The translations under genes were made by a program, and so were the position numbers. This document shows positions 45,519-55,450 of a stretch of DNA of 64,000 nt, one piece after another. Source of the stretch: Siphonodentalium dalli. Lineage: Eukaryota > Mollusca > Scaphopoda > Gadilida > Siphonodentaliidae. The stretch covers positions 130,497,605-130,561,604 of the forward strand of contig CP136064.1 of the NCBI GenBank assembly GCA_032622095.1. The letters are read 5' to 3'. Position 1 is the stretch's first letter. Each line of letters starts with the position of its first letter. Under the pieces are notes generated by a model. That model worked only from the letters and a program-made list of their open reading frames with translations. It did not search any database and was not told where the DNA came from.

Positions 45519-46637
45519 TTAATTTTGATATCTGTCGACATCAGACTCTAAAATCCATGAATTAAATTTGTCAGGCCATGAATGCCAGTGCACCAGGACT
45601 TCAGTTTGACCCTTTCGTTTCCTCTTTTTGACAATTTTATCTATTCTGTAAACTGTTTCGTCATCAACGCGCACCCCTTGAAGTTCTGACTCGTAGAAAG
45701 CACCCTCAATGTTTTCATCCAAGAAATCTGTCAATGTATACAAGGGTATGTTCTGCCTGTAAAACCTCTTAGTCACTTTGAACAACTCTCCAGTCCATTT
45801 CTGAGAATATTCTCGGTCAAAAACTGCTTTGGTGTGTGATATTCTAACGATATCATTTACATTGTATTTGAACTTTTTCTTCAATTTACTTTTAACACCT
45901 CCCTTCTGTCTTATTAACCACTGATCGAGACGAGACTCATCTTCATTCTCAACAGTTATGGAGTCAGGGGTGGTGCCTAACGAACGATGTATTGTATGGT
46001 TATAACTTTTCACAATATCTTGTAGAATGTCGATATATCTAGCATTATTATGCTTTATCATATAACGTGAAATCTTCTGCTTTATAGTTTTTATGACCCG
46101 TTCCGAATAATTGGCTTTCATTTCGTTTTGCGTAAAAATTTGAGATATATGAAGACCCTTAAGGTAACTTTTGACCCGTTTGTTTGTGAACTCCGAACCG
46201 CGATCCGTTCGGAGGACGCGAGGGGTTCTTCCACCTTCAAATATATGTTTCATAGCATTGATCACATTAATTGCAGTTTTCCTCTTTATAGCTTCACACC
46301 ATAACTTCCTAGAAAAAATGTCAATCATTACTAACACGTAGGTGTAATTGTCGTTGTCTTTGGAAACATCATTCATATCCATGAGGTCTCCATCCCATTG
46401 ACTGTCAGAAGCGTTTACAATAACACGAGACCTCGGGAATTTTCGTCTAACACTTTTTGTCAGGGAATAACTTTCATGATTTTGTAGCCACGCCACAATC
46501 TCGCGCTTGGAAATGTTGTGCTTATTTTCAGATTTTACAGTCTGATGCAACTTTGTAGCTCCTGAGTACGATGCGGGGTGACCCGGATTAAAATAAATTG
46601 AACTCAAATAATCTTTCCAATCGGCCATATTGTTCAC
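45519..46637 (-). CDS. INT: Retroviral-type integrase with C-terminal chromodomain (372 aa)
   Basis: Inserts the element into the genome. The rve core carries the catalytic triad: D84 in WDGDLMDM, D145 in LRTDRGSEF and E179 in KANYSERVIKT. An SH3-like region (about 245-320, YNVNDIVRISHTKAVFDREY) and a chromodomain (about 329-372: VYRIDKIVKKR, VLVHWHSWPDKFNSWI) follow. Chromodomains bind methylated histone tails and may steer integration to certain chromatin. The N-terminal zinc-binding motif is not evident, replaced by YLSSIYFNPGHPASYSG. Complete; overlaps the next gene by 4 bp. The perfect 6-bp duplication around the element agrees with an active enzyme. Confidence 0.93.
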   Translation of the reverse strand: MNNMADWKDYLSSIYFNPGHPASYSGATKLHQTVKSENKHNISKREIVAWLQNHESYSLTKSVRRKFPRSRVIVNASDSQWDGDLMDMNDVSKDNDNYTYVLVMIDIFSRKLWCEAIKRKTAINVINAMKHIFEGGRTPRVLRTDRGSEFTNKRVKSYLKGLHISQIFTQNEMKANYSERVIKTIKQKISRYMIKHNNARYIDILQDIVKSYNHTIHRSLGTTPDSITVENEDESRLDQWLIRQKGGVKSKLKKKFKYNVNDIVRISHTKAVFDREYSQKWTGELFKVTKRFYRQNIPLYTLTDFLDENIEGAFYESELQGVRVDDETVYRIDKIVKKRKRKGQTEVLVHWHSWPDKFNSWILESDVDRYQN

Positions 46638-47005
46638 AGTGATATCCAGCGTTTGTTCTTTATCTTGGTCAGTTTACCGGCGATTATACCCGGAGGTCTA
46701 GATATTTCACGCTTAACCCCTCTTATTTTCTTTTTTCTTTGCTTGGTATGTGTCTTTTTCGATGTGTTAACTTCTGATTTTTGGATTGCATCCTGAGGTT
46801 CAGTCGTTTGAACTGTATTAACAATCTGATTATTCATCGGGTCCATTTCTTTATCCATTTCATCGGAATGGCTACTATTGTTTGCCGAGATGTCGCTGTG
46901 TTCAATGTTAGACTCCGATGAAACTTTTTTGTGTTCACTTTTTTCAGTGTACCTCATATATCTTTCATACGGGATCAAAACAGTTTTATTCACAGACTCC
47001 ATCAC
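46634..47005 (-). CDS. Hypothetical basic protein (123 aa)
   Basis: The N-terminus VLIPYERYMRY resembles a short motif I associate with small Polinton proteins. The centre is polar and low-complexity (Ser, Asp, Asn). The C-terminus is basic (KKTHTKQRKKKIRGVKRE) and ends RPPGIIAGKLTKIKNKRWI. A DNA-condensing core protein is possible from the charge, but this is inference. ATGA overlaps (4 bp) join it to the genes on both sides. Confidence 0.55.
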   Translation of the reverse strand: MMESVNKTVLIPYERYMRYTEKSEHKKVSSESNIEHSDISANNSSHSDEMDKEMDPMNNQIVNTVQTTEPQDAIQKSEVNTSKKTHTKQRKKKIRGVKREISRPPGIIAGKLTKIKNKRWISL

Positions 47006-47325
47006 AAAAACTGTTTCAATTTAGGTTCAACGATGTTCAACATCAAAGTAATGGCGGTTGAGTGATTATTCACACTTTTTCTTTTCCTCAACAAACTCAC
47101 AGATTTATCACCCAAGAATATATAAAATGATTTATATCGCCGTAATTTAGCTTTTTGTTGAACTGTAACTGTTAAACTATCATGTAGTAAATTGATCGTA
47201 ATTTCAACCAGAACTTTCAACTGATTATTAGTTATCGATGTCAATAATGCGTTTCGTTGAGATCTTGATTGGGTTGATGTCAATAGTCTGACAAAATTCA
47301 ACTCATTACGTAATAATCGACTCAT
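47002..47325 (-). CDS. Small helical Polinton protein (107 aa), function unknown
   Basis: The pattern LLTSTQSRSQRNALLTSITN, then QLKVLVEITINLLHD and KLRRYKSFYIFLGDKS, matches a small protein that recurs in Polintons beside the ATPase or capsid genes. Mainly helical and basic, no membrane segment. No function is known to me. Confidence 0.6.
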   Translation of the reverse strand: MSRLLRNELNFVRLLTSTQSRSQRNALLTSITNNQLKVLVEITINLLHDSLTVTVQQKAKLRRYKSFYIFLGDKSVSLLRKRKSVNNHSTAITLMLNIVEPKLKQFL

Positions 47326-47365
47326 TTTATCGTCGCGACTCAGCTCCGATACTGTCCCCTTCTTA

Positions 47366-48031
47366 TTACGTAGTAGGTACGTAAATTATAGGGTCTTGGT
47401 TGGGAAACACGTCTGTTCGTAGCCTGTATTTATCCTCAGTGTGAGGGGACATATCTATTATAAGATACGCAAATGGTTTCTTCATACAATCCTTGTATGC
47501 CTCAATGAGTACTTTAGATTTACCGGGATACAATTGTCTACCCAATGTGGAAATTTGTGATCCATCCCTCAAATTTTTGAATAAAATTAGATATCCTGTG
47601 TTTAAGGCTATAGTTCTCGCAGCCTTGCCTTGTGCGTATAAATTTTGTGAAATAAACAGCACCGAAAGACAGCGATGATGAGTTTGCTGCGTAAATAGTG
47701 TTTCAATCTCTTTTTGGTCAATAATGCGAAGCATCAAGTCGTCTAATATTAACATATTATGTTTACCGTCAGCAAATTCTTCGATTTCTGTTTGGGTAGG
47801 TAATCCTTGATGCATGACCAAATTTTCGATTGATGATTCAATTTCATCATAGAAATTTTGATAAATACCGTAACAGTACATTATTTTCTTAGGTGGATCT
47901 CTAGAATACATTCCATTAAGATTTTGCAGGAATCTGTAGACCCATCTCGTCTTACCAGAACCAGTTGGTCCGGTGATGCAAATACTAGAACAAGGTTCAA
48001 ATGGTATGGAGCTATGGTTAATTGGACCCAT
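47366..48031 (-). CDS. ATP: FtsK/HerA-like genome-packaging ATPase (221 aa)
   Basis: Drives DNA into the capsid. Walker A is GPTGSGKT at residues 21-28, Walker B is MLILDDLM ending in Asp97-Asp98, and VLFISQN near 124-130 fits the sensor strand of the A32-like packaging ATPases of Polintons and large DNA viruses. Length is usual for the family. It is the first gene of the minus-strand block, about 50 bp downstream of a TATA box, with a 40-bp gap to the next ORF. Confidence 0.93.
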   Translation of the reverse strand: MGPINHSSIPFEPCSSICITGPTGSGKTRWVYRFLQNLNGMYSRDPPKKIMYCYGIYQNFYDEIESSIENLVMHQGLPTQTEIEEFADGKHNMLILDDLMLRIIDQKEIETLFTQQTHHRCLSVLFISQNLYAQGKAARTIALNTGYLILFKNLRDGSQISTLGRQLYPGKSKVLIEAYKDCMKKPFAYLIIDMSPHTEDKYRLRTDVFPNQDPIIYVPTT

Positions 48032-48078
48032 TTTTTTTTTGTGTTCACTGTGTCCTATTTATTAGTAGCTATACAGTT

Positions 48079-48086
48079 CTTATATA
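48079..48086 (-). promoter_or_regulatory. TATA box of the minus-strand (late) block
   Basis: On the minus strand this reads TATATAAG, about 50 bp before the ATPase ATG. A second TTATAAGAACTGTA lies upstream near 48170, repeating the TATAAGAACTGTA that surrounds the first. It would drive the whole block if the block is one transcript. Confidence 0.5.
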
Positions 48087-48292
48087 CATCATAAGTAAAC
48101 ATTTGTTATGGCTGTTGTAAATGAATTACCAGGATGACACTGCAAGCTATAATATTATAAAAACCTACAGTTCTTATAACATCATTGGTTTTGGTAAGTG
48201 ATGTGAAGGTGTTTGGTGGATGTTGGGGGTTGGGTGTGGGCTGGTATTATCACGTTGGTCTGTGATTGAGTGTACAAAATCTTTTGTCAAGT

Positions 48293-49355
48293 GAACACCT
48301 GCACATTATGTATTTTCTAAACATCGAACATGTCTGAACCTATCATTGGTACAATAGCAGTGATATAATGTTACATCATCGGTGCTACCTGTAGTTTCGG
48401 TATATGATCGTAAGTGTGACTGGAGTGATAAGTGGTTATTACGTAATGTTGTTATAACAATGTCATCAAAGCAATTTCTATAATTGAGTGTCCTGGACGT
48501 TTGCATGTTTTGCCTAACTAATTATCGTGTGAATGACACAGTTTATCAACCTTAATTGATACTAACCCGTTTGTTCAGACATTAAATCGATATGTTTTCT
48601 GAATAGCATATAACTGTGAACGGGGAAATAATATAATTCATTTGGTAAAGCAAAGGTGTGAAAGACACATTGTTACCACCAATGTCGCGTGTGTGATTGC
48701 GTGTACAGCGAATATGACAATTCATTCTGGGGGTTGTCCGCTCGTGATTCAACATAGTACATCTCAAAACTTCCAATAATTCACGATAATACACACCTGT
48801 CATATGGGATAGAGAGAGTGTAAAGAATAAACGCTCTTTATTATTTATGTAAAAGTAATGGTGTCTATTTTCAGGTATGACAATTATATGAGCTGCGTCC
48901 GATAAAACACTGGAATGTATGCATTCATATCGATGGTCACAATGTCCAATAAAGCTATTTCTAAACATCGATTAATAAATACATTGAAACATTGGTTGAA
49001 CAAAAAAAATAACGAAAGATATTACGCGCAAATAATTTAACATTCGACATTTTTTTAATATCGAGATTATCAGAAACCGAAAACTCGTTATAAATTTTTT
49101 ATTTAAACTTTTTTTGGAGAAATAATTTTGAGGGTTTTGAAATTTTTTCTTTTGAAATTTTGGGGTTTTAAAATTTTTTGGAAGTTTTGGGATTTTGAAA
49201 TTTTTTGGAAAAAATAATTTTTGGAAGTTTTGAAATTTTTTTTTTGGAAAAATAATTTTTGGGTTTTTGATATTTTGGGAATATTTTAGTACAACCAATT
49301 TTAGACCCCAAAGATTCTATTTTAAATGTGAAGGCAACGAGACCCCTATTCTTCT
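48293..49355 (-). repeat. Polinton right terminal inverted repeat (~1.06 kb)
   Basis: Inverse of 33313-34389. Small differences (for example one base in the duplicated 128-codon ORF, and short gaps near the inner end and in the CAAAA-rich part) show the copies have started to diverge. Confidence 0.93.
48582..48968 (-). CDS. TIR-borne hypothetical protein (128 aa), right copy
   Basis: The same ORF as 33701-34087 with a single amino-acid change. It has no family I recognise. See the left copy for the caution about TIR-enforced identity. Confidence 0.3.
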   Translation of the reverse strand: MFRNSFIGHCDHRYECIHSSVLSDAAHIIVIPENRHHYFYINNKERLFFTLSLSHMTGVYYRELLEVLRCTMLNHERTTPRMNCHIRCTRNHTRDIGGNNVSFTPLLYQMNYIISPFTVICYSENISI

Positions 49356-49913
49356 AATATAGGCCTATATTAAAATGAGAAATCAGTCCCCACCTACTAC
49401 TAGTACAGTCATACGATAAAGTAACTAAACGGTTGTATTCAAATTTGCAATATATGGATAAATCCACGATATATTGATGCCCTTGTACAAAGGGTTGACA
49501 CAGGGACGTGACAGCAGGGGTGTCTCACCCCCCCCAACTTTGGTAAAATGTTCAAGGGTTCTCCTAGTTTGATTTTTCAACAATTTATTAATGGATTATT
49601 TGTAGTTTTTAGACCAACATTTGCATATATTCCTTTTTTTTTGTAAGCAATTTGGACTGAAATGGCTACCAGAAACTTTTGGAAATTTTCCACCTTGGGG
49701 GGGGGGGGGGGGGGGGTGTGTCAGGTCTCAAAATTTCTAACAATTGGAAAGCTTGATGCCAATCTGGATGCTACGATTTAGCAAATTACATTATCAAATT
49801 TCAAAAATTTCTCACACCGTGCCGAACAATAGTCGATAGGGTGTGTTGCGGTCCCTCCCAGTGTCAGTCATAAACTGATAATTAGTTTAAGAAACAAAAA
49901 TCGGGGGTGAATT

Positions 49914-50291
49914 CAGGGGCGCCGGAAGAAGGGGGGGGGGGCAGAGGGGGCAGCTGACCCCCTGCCCTTGACCAAGGGGGCGAGCGGGGGCAGGACTTGC
50001 CCTTTTTCTGGAGACAGAAAATGTTTTGTGTGTGTTTAATCTCGTGTTTTTATAGCAAAATGTGACTTTTTGGGTCCAAATACCACCAATTTCACAAGGA
50101 ATATTATTTTTGTTGTCAATTTTATCACAAAACGGCCATAACAATCGACAAATACCATTAAAATAGGGATTTTTGCCACAATGAATTTATGGTTAATTTC
50201 TCGAGTTTGCGGAGAAAATGCCCTTTTTTGCGGAAAAGTGCCCTTTTTGTAGGCTCTGCCCCCCTGCCCTTGGATGCTTCCGGCGCCCCTG
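49914..50291. mobile_element. hAT-like MITE, 378 bp, TSD GGTGAATT
   Basis: The ends are CAGGGGCGCCGGAAG and its inverse CTTCCGGCGCCCCTG. Both flanks read GGTGAATT (49906-49913 and 50292-50299), a perfect 8-bp duplication as made by hAT transposases. The interior has CCCCCTGCCCTTGACCAA and CCCCCTGCCCTTGGATG blocks. Non-coding and apparently recent. Confidence 0.93.
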
Positions 50292-51068
50292 GGTGAATTT
50301 GTATGGCGTTAGACCACTGGATATTAAGATATTCGGATTTTTCAGACTCAGGTCTACACATATTGTGTACTGCAATGTCGGCCCAGTGGATTATATATAT
50401 GCCCATCCCGGCTGGTGACAAAGAGACTACTGATTCATTTAGAATATATGCTACTATCCAAGCGGTTGTGAGGAACCAGTTGGGGAAAAATCAAAGCCCA
50501 GCGGGTGGGGGGGGGGGGGGGGTGCTGCAAATGAAATTACGCGCAAACATGTGAATTTGATATGGTTCAAGTGATATAGTTAGAAATTCGAAGGTGGGCA
50601 CCCTTCCTAATGCGGATACCATTTATAGCCACGTCCCTGCAATGGGTGGTCGAGACTGCATCTATAGCACCATCTACTCACTCTATTAACACAACCTGTC
50701 ATTAATACAGTGAACAAAGATGTTAGTGAAGAGATCGGCCTTCCGTATTTATCTAAGTGCCAGAAGCCGCCTCGAGAATATGAACGTGAAATCTGGGTTT
50801 AAATGACAATTGTATCCATGATTGTTGCCCATGAAATCTTCAATAAATAGGTTAACGCATATCTGACTGGAATTTCGTTGAATTCATGAACCTTTGAGTG
50901 AGAAAATCGTAGTGAAATGTTACCGGTCAATGTGACACATCTACCCGTTCCAAATCGCTATCGCTTTATGAGCTGCATTGAAAGTACCCAAGTTACCGTG
51001 ACGATTTTCGCCGATTTACCGGGTTTTACCCGTACCCGTTCCCGTCGTACGGGTATCGCAAACTCGCT

Positions 51069-51352
51069 AATAATTGCCTTCAACTTCGTAATCTGCTCGA
51101 GATGTGTACACCAAAACACTATTCAAACAGACAAGGATGGATAACTCTAAAATCAAGTGGTAATAATAACGCAATTTTGACTGTGTTCTGGGACAGAAAG
51201 TATTCCCGATAATGAAAAATAATAGATTTCTAAAATCGATATCTAAAAAATCTGAGCTTTGATGGGTGGCTTCCTCGACTCGAATCAAATATTTTTGACC
51301 CCCGAAGCCATTGAAATAGTAATTGAGAGGAGTTTTATCAGATTGAGTACCT
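51069..51352. mobile_element. Right half of split TTAA-flanked MITE (copy 4)
   Basis: It begins AATAATTGCCTTCAACTTCG, the continuation of the left half at 31932, and ends GATTGAGTACCT followed by TTAA (51353-51356). Confidence 0.8.
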
Positions 51353-51564
51353 TTAAATTGAGTAATATAGTTTTAGGACATCACCAATCAGAGTAATATG
51401 ATTTCATGACATCACGGATCCGAGTAATATGGCTTTACAACATGGCACAATTCTATTTCACTGTTAAATAATGCATACTAAGACAATGATTTTTTGTGAT
51501 GTCACTCATTTGAAAGAGTTGTCAATAGAACACTGTTTACTGTTACTAAGAGGCAAACTAATTA

Positions 51565-52110
51565 ATGTTATGGATAGTGTATTACTTGGTTGGTTTGATA
51601 TTATAGGCCTGATTTCAGCCCTCGGTAACCTCATTTCAGCCTTCGACCTTCGATGTCAGGCTGATAGTGATATGAGGTTACCTTAGGCTGATATCAGGCC
51701 TAATATCAAACCAACCAAGAAATGTCCTCTAATTATTATATAACTAGCAGGGTGACCAGTCGTTGCCCAGGTTAATGCTCTCACTTTTTTCTCTGACCCC
51801 AATACCATCACTGTAGGACATTTCTAATCTGCACCATTATGATGATTATCTTTCTCATAAGAAATAACAAATTAATAGTTATGTGTAGGGTATTACATGT
51901 ACTTGGTTGGTTTGAATATATTGGCCTGATTTCAGCCCCCTCGGTAACCTCATATCAGCCTTCGACCTTCGATGTCAGGCTGATAGAGATATGAGGTTAC
52001 CCCAGGCCGATATTTGGTCTAATATCAAACCAACCAAGTAATATCCTCTAAATATTATGTAACTAGCAGGGTCGTTACCCATGTTAATGCAGTGTGGTAC
52101 ATGTATTGTT
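51565..52110. repeat. Tandem duplication of a palindromic element, 2 copies
   Basis: Two palindromes (about 51588-51720 and 51899-52040) each start ACTTGGTTGGTTTGA, carry CGGTAACCTCAT and CAGCCTTCGACCTTCGATGT and mirror themselves with ATGAGGTTACC and TCAAACCAACCAAG. They are followed by the shared TCCTCTAA...AACTAGCAGGGT and TTAATGC. The step is about 311 bp, so a larger unit was duplicated. Confidence 0.8.
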
Positions 52111-52689
52111 TTGCCCCTCCCACTGTTTGTCCCTTACCCCAATACCGTCATGTGCTGTATACATTTCTAATCTGCACAATTATGTTGATTATCTTTCTCG
52201 TAAGAAATTGCCCCTGTTAGACCCCTTTGGAGCCATCTAGAAGGTCCCTCGTGAATCGTGAATTAATATAGAATAGACATTCACAAATATAGGTATAGAT
52301 AAAGATTTTTTAAGAAGTTCCCGGACCCCTGTGGTTGTAAATAGAATGCACTCAGAGATTCTGACTTCAAACTTGTGCCACCTTCTAATTTAGATGTACC
52401 GGTATACTACCGGTAGTATTGCTTGATAAGTTGATACCGGTAGACATGTGTTGATATGATTTGGTTGAAAGATTAGAAAATCAGTGCCCCCCCCCCTCTC
52501 AAAATTATCATTTAAGGAATAATCTTGGTTTTTAATGTGATTACAGTTTAAAGATGGTCTATCTCTCCCTAAACCAAGTTTTATATGCAGCAGTTTCCTG
52601 AAATATGTATGAAATATTAAAAATAATAAATATGAATTGAAAACCCCTGTCCGGAAATGCTTCTATCTGACAATATTGATTTTATTTTA

Positions 52690-53045
52690 TATTTTCTGGT
52701 ATATTAGATACATACACATGTACAACTAATTTGGGACATTTTACAGCTCGCAAAAATGTTTGGAGTGTAGCAAGTGGGAGAACTCTATATGAGATCGCCT
52801 GAAAGTTTTATGACATGACGGTTTGTTGTAAAAATAGTAACGAAAAATATGTCCCAATTGATAATCACATTATATAAGAAATTGAATGCCCTCATAGTGG
52901 TGAACATCTACATGTATACCAAATTTCATTGAGATCCAAGCAGTTATTAGCACTACTGTTCAAGTTATGCCCTGAACAGACATCAGACGGATGGACAGAC
53001 AGGTGCAAAACAGTATACCCCCCTTTTTTTAAAAGGGGGTATGAA
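52690..53045. repeat. Repeat-element end with terminal hairpin
   Basis: ACCAAATTTCATTGAGATCC and AGACGGATGGACAGACAGGT precede the hairpin ATACCCCCCTTTTTTT/AAAAGGGGGTAT (53017-53044). The style is that of common molluscan short repeats, but I cannot name the family. Confidence 0.45.
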
Positions 53046-53299
53046 TATCGATAATTGATATAAGCATTTCATGACATGTGTCTTTGACTTAATTTTATTA
53101 TTTTATACCCTGGGAATTATAGAAAACATATTTAGGAAGCTATAGATATAAATCCATCTTCAAATGCTGATCACAAACTGATATTAAATCAGTGTTTGTG
53201 ATTCGGTATAAAGCCTTTAGACTCTACTGTTCAGACTTTACTGTTTACAGCTACCGGTATAATCTTGTGTGCCAAATACAACTGCAGGGTGGAATATTG

Positions 53300-53562
53300 C
53301 GGATGAAGATGGATAATTCTAAAATCAAGTGGTAATAATAACTTGATTTTAGAGTTATCCATCTTCATCCACAATTTTGACCGAGACCACCTTTTTGACG
53401 GCGTGTTTTTGGGCCACAAACAATAGAAATAATAAACTTCAAAAATTGATATCTGATCACTCAAGAGTGTTGATGAGTAGGTTCCTCGACTCGAATCAAT
53501 ATTTTTTACCCCCGAAGCCAAAGAAATAGTAATTTAGGAGCATCTGATCGGATTGAGTACCG
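53300..53562. mobile_element. TTAA MITE family, copy 6 (left-truncated)
   Basis: It ends GATCGGATTGAGTACCG then TTAA (53563-53566), with GGTTCCTCGACTCGAATCAA and TACCCCCGAAGCCAAAGAAA as in the other copies. A hairpin TCTAAAATCAAGTGGTAATA...ACTTGATTTTAGA lies near 53320-53360. The left end is not seen. Confidence 0.6.
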
Positions 53563-53566
53563 TTAA

Positions 53567-55018
53567 ACAATTATTTTTGTGTCTAGACTTGATTATAAAG
53601 CAAGTTTTCGCAATTGACATGCTTAAAATTGATATATGCATGGGGAAATGTAACCATCGTTGTCTACGTACATGCCCCGTGTGCGCAACATCTCAAATGA
53701 AAAATCCAGTCTCTTGTACTAGTATTTGTAATTAAACTACCGGTATTTGTATAGCATTTGTTATTTAAATTTAGAACAGAGCCATAATTTTGTTTAAATG
53801 TGCAGATCTACATGTATGGTAATAAGGCTTAAGCATCGTGCAGGGTGGATTTTTCTCATAAAATTAATAAACATACAGGTACAAATATTTGGCACACAAG
53901 AGTAGGCACTTTGGTGGAGTCCGATGATGTTAGATGCTGATAGTCTAAAGGGTCAGTGTCTGGTTGTCCCCCTTTCAGAGGAGATACATGTATAAATGGG
54001 TACACGATATTTTGGATCGTCTTAAGTCGTTTCGTACCATATATTTTGTAGTTTCGCACCATATTGTTTGGTCGTTTCGCACCATGTTGGAAATCAATTC
54101 GTCTTTTCATACCAATGATACCATATCACTATACATGTACATGTATGTCACACCATAAGTACGAAATAAAAAAAAGTAACCAAAAAATATGGTATGAAAC
54201 GACCATGGTATCGGATAGTGAAATAATGAAGAAGTCACTATAGTTGTATATCAATTTTTATCATTTATATGGTCACAATAATATAATGCAACGTGAAAGT
54301 TGATATTACATCTGTTCTGTTCGACTTCAGGTGTACTCAATTTCTACTCCGGCAATGTTCAGAATCCTATCCATTGATAATCCAACGACACTGGTACGAA
54401 GCGTCTAGAACTTAGAATCCATATTTAATATAATTATAAATCCTTCAGATATTCAGTGTTACCGATCTCCAGAATCAACAACTGACTGTTCAAGGCGGTT
54501 CCACTCAATGGTTGTTTTTAAGAAGTCATCGTAATGACTAATGTACAGTGCTAGTACGCAGTAGATCGAACGATTCTCTGATGGTGCTGTTAGCACTTGT
54601 TACACACCTCCTAAGTTCTCCCCCAGATTTTGACAGACACCCCATGCCACACTGGGGACAGTAACAGTACTAACACTCACACTGACAGTGAATGAGTGGA
54701 TATGCCTACTGGTAGTCGAAAATCTACGGGATACTAAAGATATAGTCAATTTTGGACAAGCCTACTGCAGTACTGGTACTGGTAGTGGTACAGTGGTGGT
54801 AGTGAATAATAAGTGATGCAGTCCTCAAATTTGGTTGCTTTATTTTCATTGTCTTCTTGGAATTTGTTTTTTAGAGTTAGATGTAGATTATTCATTTGTA
54901 GAATAACAATCAATTATCATGACAATCGTCGTCAAAAATGAATGACATTGATAATTTAATCGATTCAATGATTGTTGACACTGTTGACTTGGTGAATTTA
55001 AATTCGCTGTCCTTGCGA
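53567..55018. other. No gene seen
   Basis: It contains repeated GTTTCGCACCATAT-like words (54010-54110), also seen near 30490. Nothing coding was recognised. Confidence 0.45.
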
Positions 55019-55204
55019 CTAATGAGTAATGGGACTATCTTCGTCGGATGGTTCGTGTAAATATGGGCCAATATTCAAACGCAAGCCATCAAAGGCATCT
55101 TCAGTATCTGCCATAGATGCAGTATCCTCCGCAACACGTAACTCGTCGTCATTTTCGTGATCAGAGTCACTTTCAAACGCGGAAATGCTGTGTGCAGAAG
55201 CCAT
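55019..55204 (-). CDS. Short acidic ORF (61 aa) behind a promoter-like block
   Basis: The ATG is in a good context (aaaaATGgct) and the peptide is acidic (SDSDHENDDELRVAEDTASM) with an IGPYLHEPSDEDSP end. It could be the first exon of a multicopy invertebrate gene family, whose members often open with an acidic stretch and a PYxxEP-like motif (recollection only). Upstream are TGACGTCA and CACGTG words shared with 29.2-29.5 kb. No downstream exon was found, so it may be a fragment. Confidence 0.3.
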   Translation of the reverse strand: MASAHSISAFESDSDHENDDELRVAEDTASMADTEDAFDGLRLNIGPYLHEPSDEDSPITH

Positions 55205-55450
55205 TTTTCGTAAACAGTTCGTCTGCGGGGGGTAAGTCCCACGTTGACGTCACGGGTTTTGCGGTCACGTGACTCGAGCAAAATCAGCTAAGAAATAATA
55301 ATCGATTTTTAAAAGTCGCTAAAAACACGTTTATCTATAAAATTATATCTAATTTTTTATTGGATGTTATATTTGAACCTTATTCACACCAAACTAGCCA
55401 TATAACATTGAAATGATAAACATTTAACAGTTCCCATTTAAATAAAAGAC
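55204..55450 (-). promoter_or_regulatory. Promoter-like block shared with 29.2 kb
   Basis: Read on the minus strand: TGGGAACTGTTAAATG (about 55440), a TTTTTAGCGACTTTTAAAAA region, GTCACGTGAC (55264-55273), then CGTGACGTCAACGTGGGA (55232-55249) and the ATG at 55204. The inverted counterpart at 29209-29484 keeps GGGAACTGTTAA, GTGACGTCAACGTGGGA and an ATGGC in the same order. TGACGTCA is a CRE-type site and CACGTG an E-box. Confidence 0.4.

Larger units (their letters stand above)
33313..49355. mobile_element. Complete Polinton/Maverick, 16.04 kb, TSD AATATA
   Basis: The element is bounded by inverted repeats beginning AGAAGAATAGGGGTCTCG and flanked by AATATA at 33307-33312 and 49356-49361. Polintons are known to make 6-bp duplications. 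It encodes the canonical set: protein-primed DNA polymerase B, retroviral-type integrase, FtsK/HerA-like ATPase, adenain-like protease, and major and minor capsid proteins. Left genes run on + and right genes on -, converging at 42265-42596. All main ORFs are open and the two TIRs are nearly identical, so the insertion appears recent. It adds TBP-like, tandem PC4-like and F-box-like genes to the core set. No envelope fusogen was recognised. Confidence 0.95.
31933..51068. mobile_element. DNA transposon with TIR AGCGAGTTTGCGAT, TSD AAT, carrying the Polinton
   Basis: The left end AGCGAGTTTGCGAT (31933-31946) and the right end ATCGCAAACTCGCT (51055-51068) are exact inverses, flanked by AAT on both sides (31930-31932 and 51069-51071). 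Subterminal DNA at both ends is built of GTACCGG, ACCCGTACC and TACGGGTA words. Its own sequence is about 3.1 kb once the 16-kb Polinton is removed, and it also contains a TTAA MITE (32502-32965) and a hAT-like MITE (49914-50291). No transposase was recognised, so it is non-autonomous or decayed. Confidence 0.75.
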
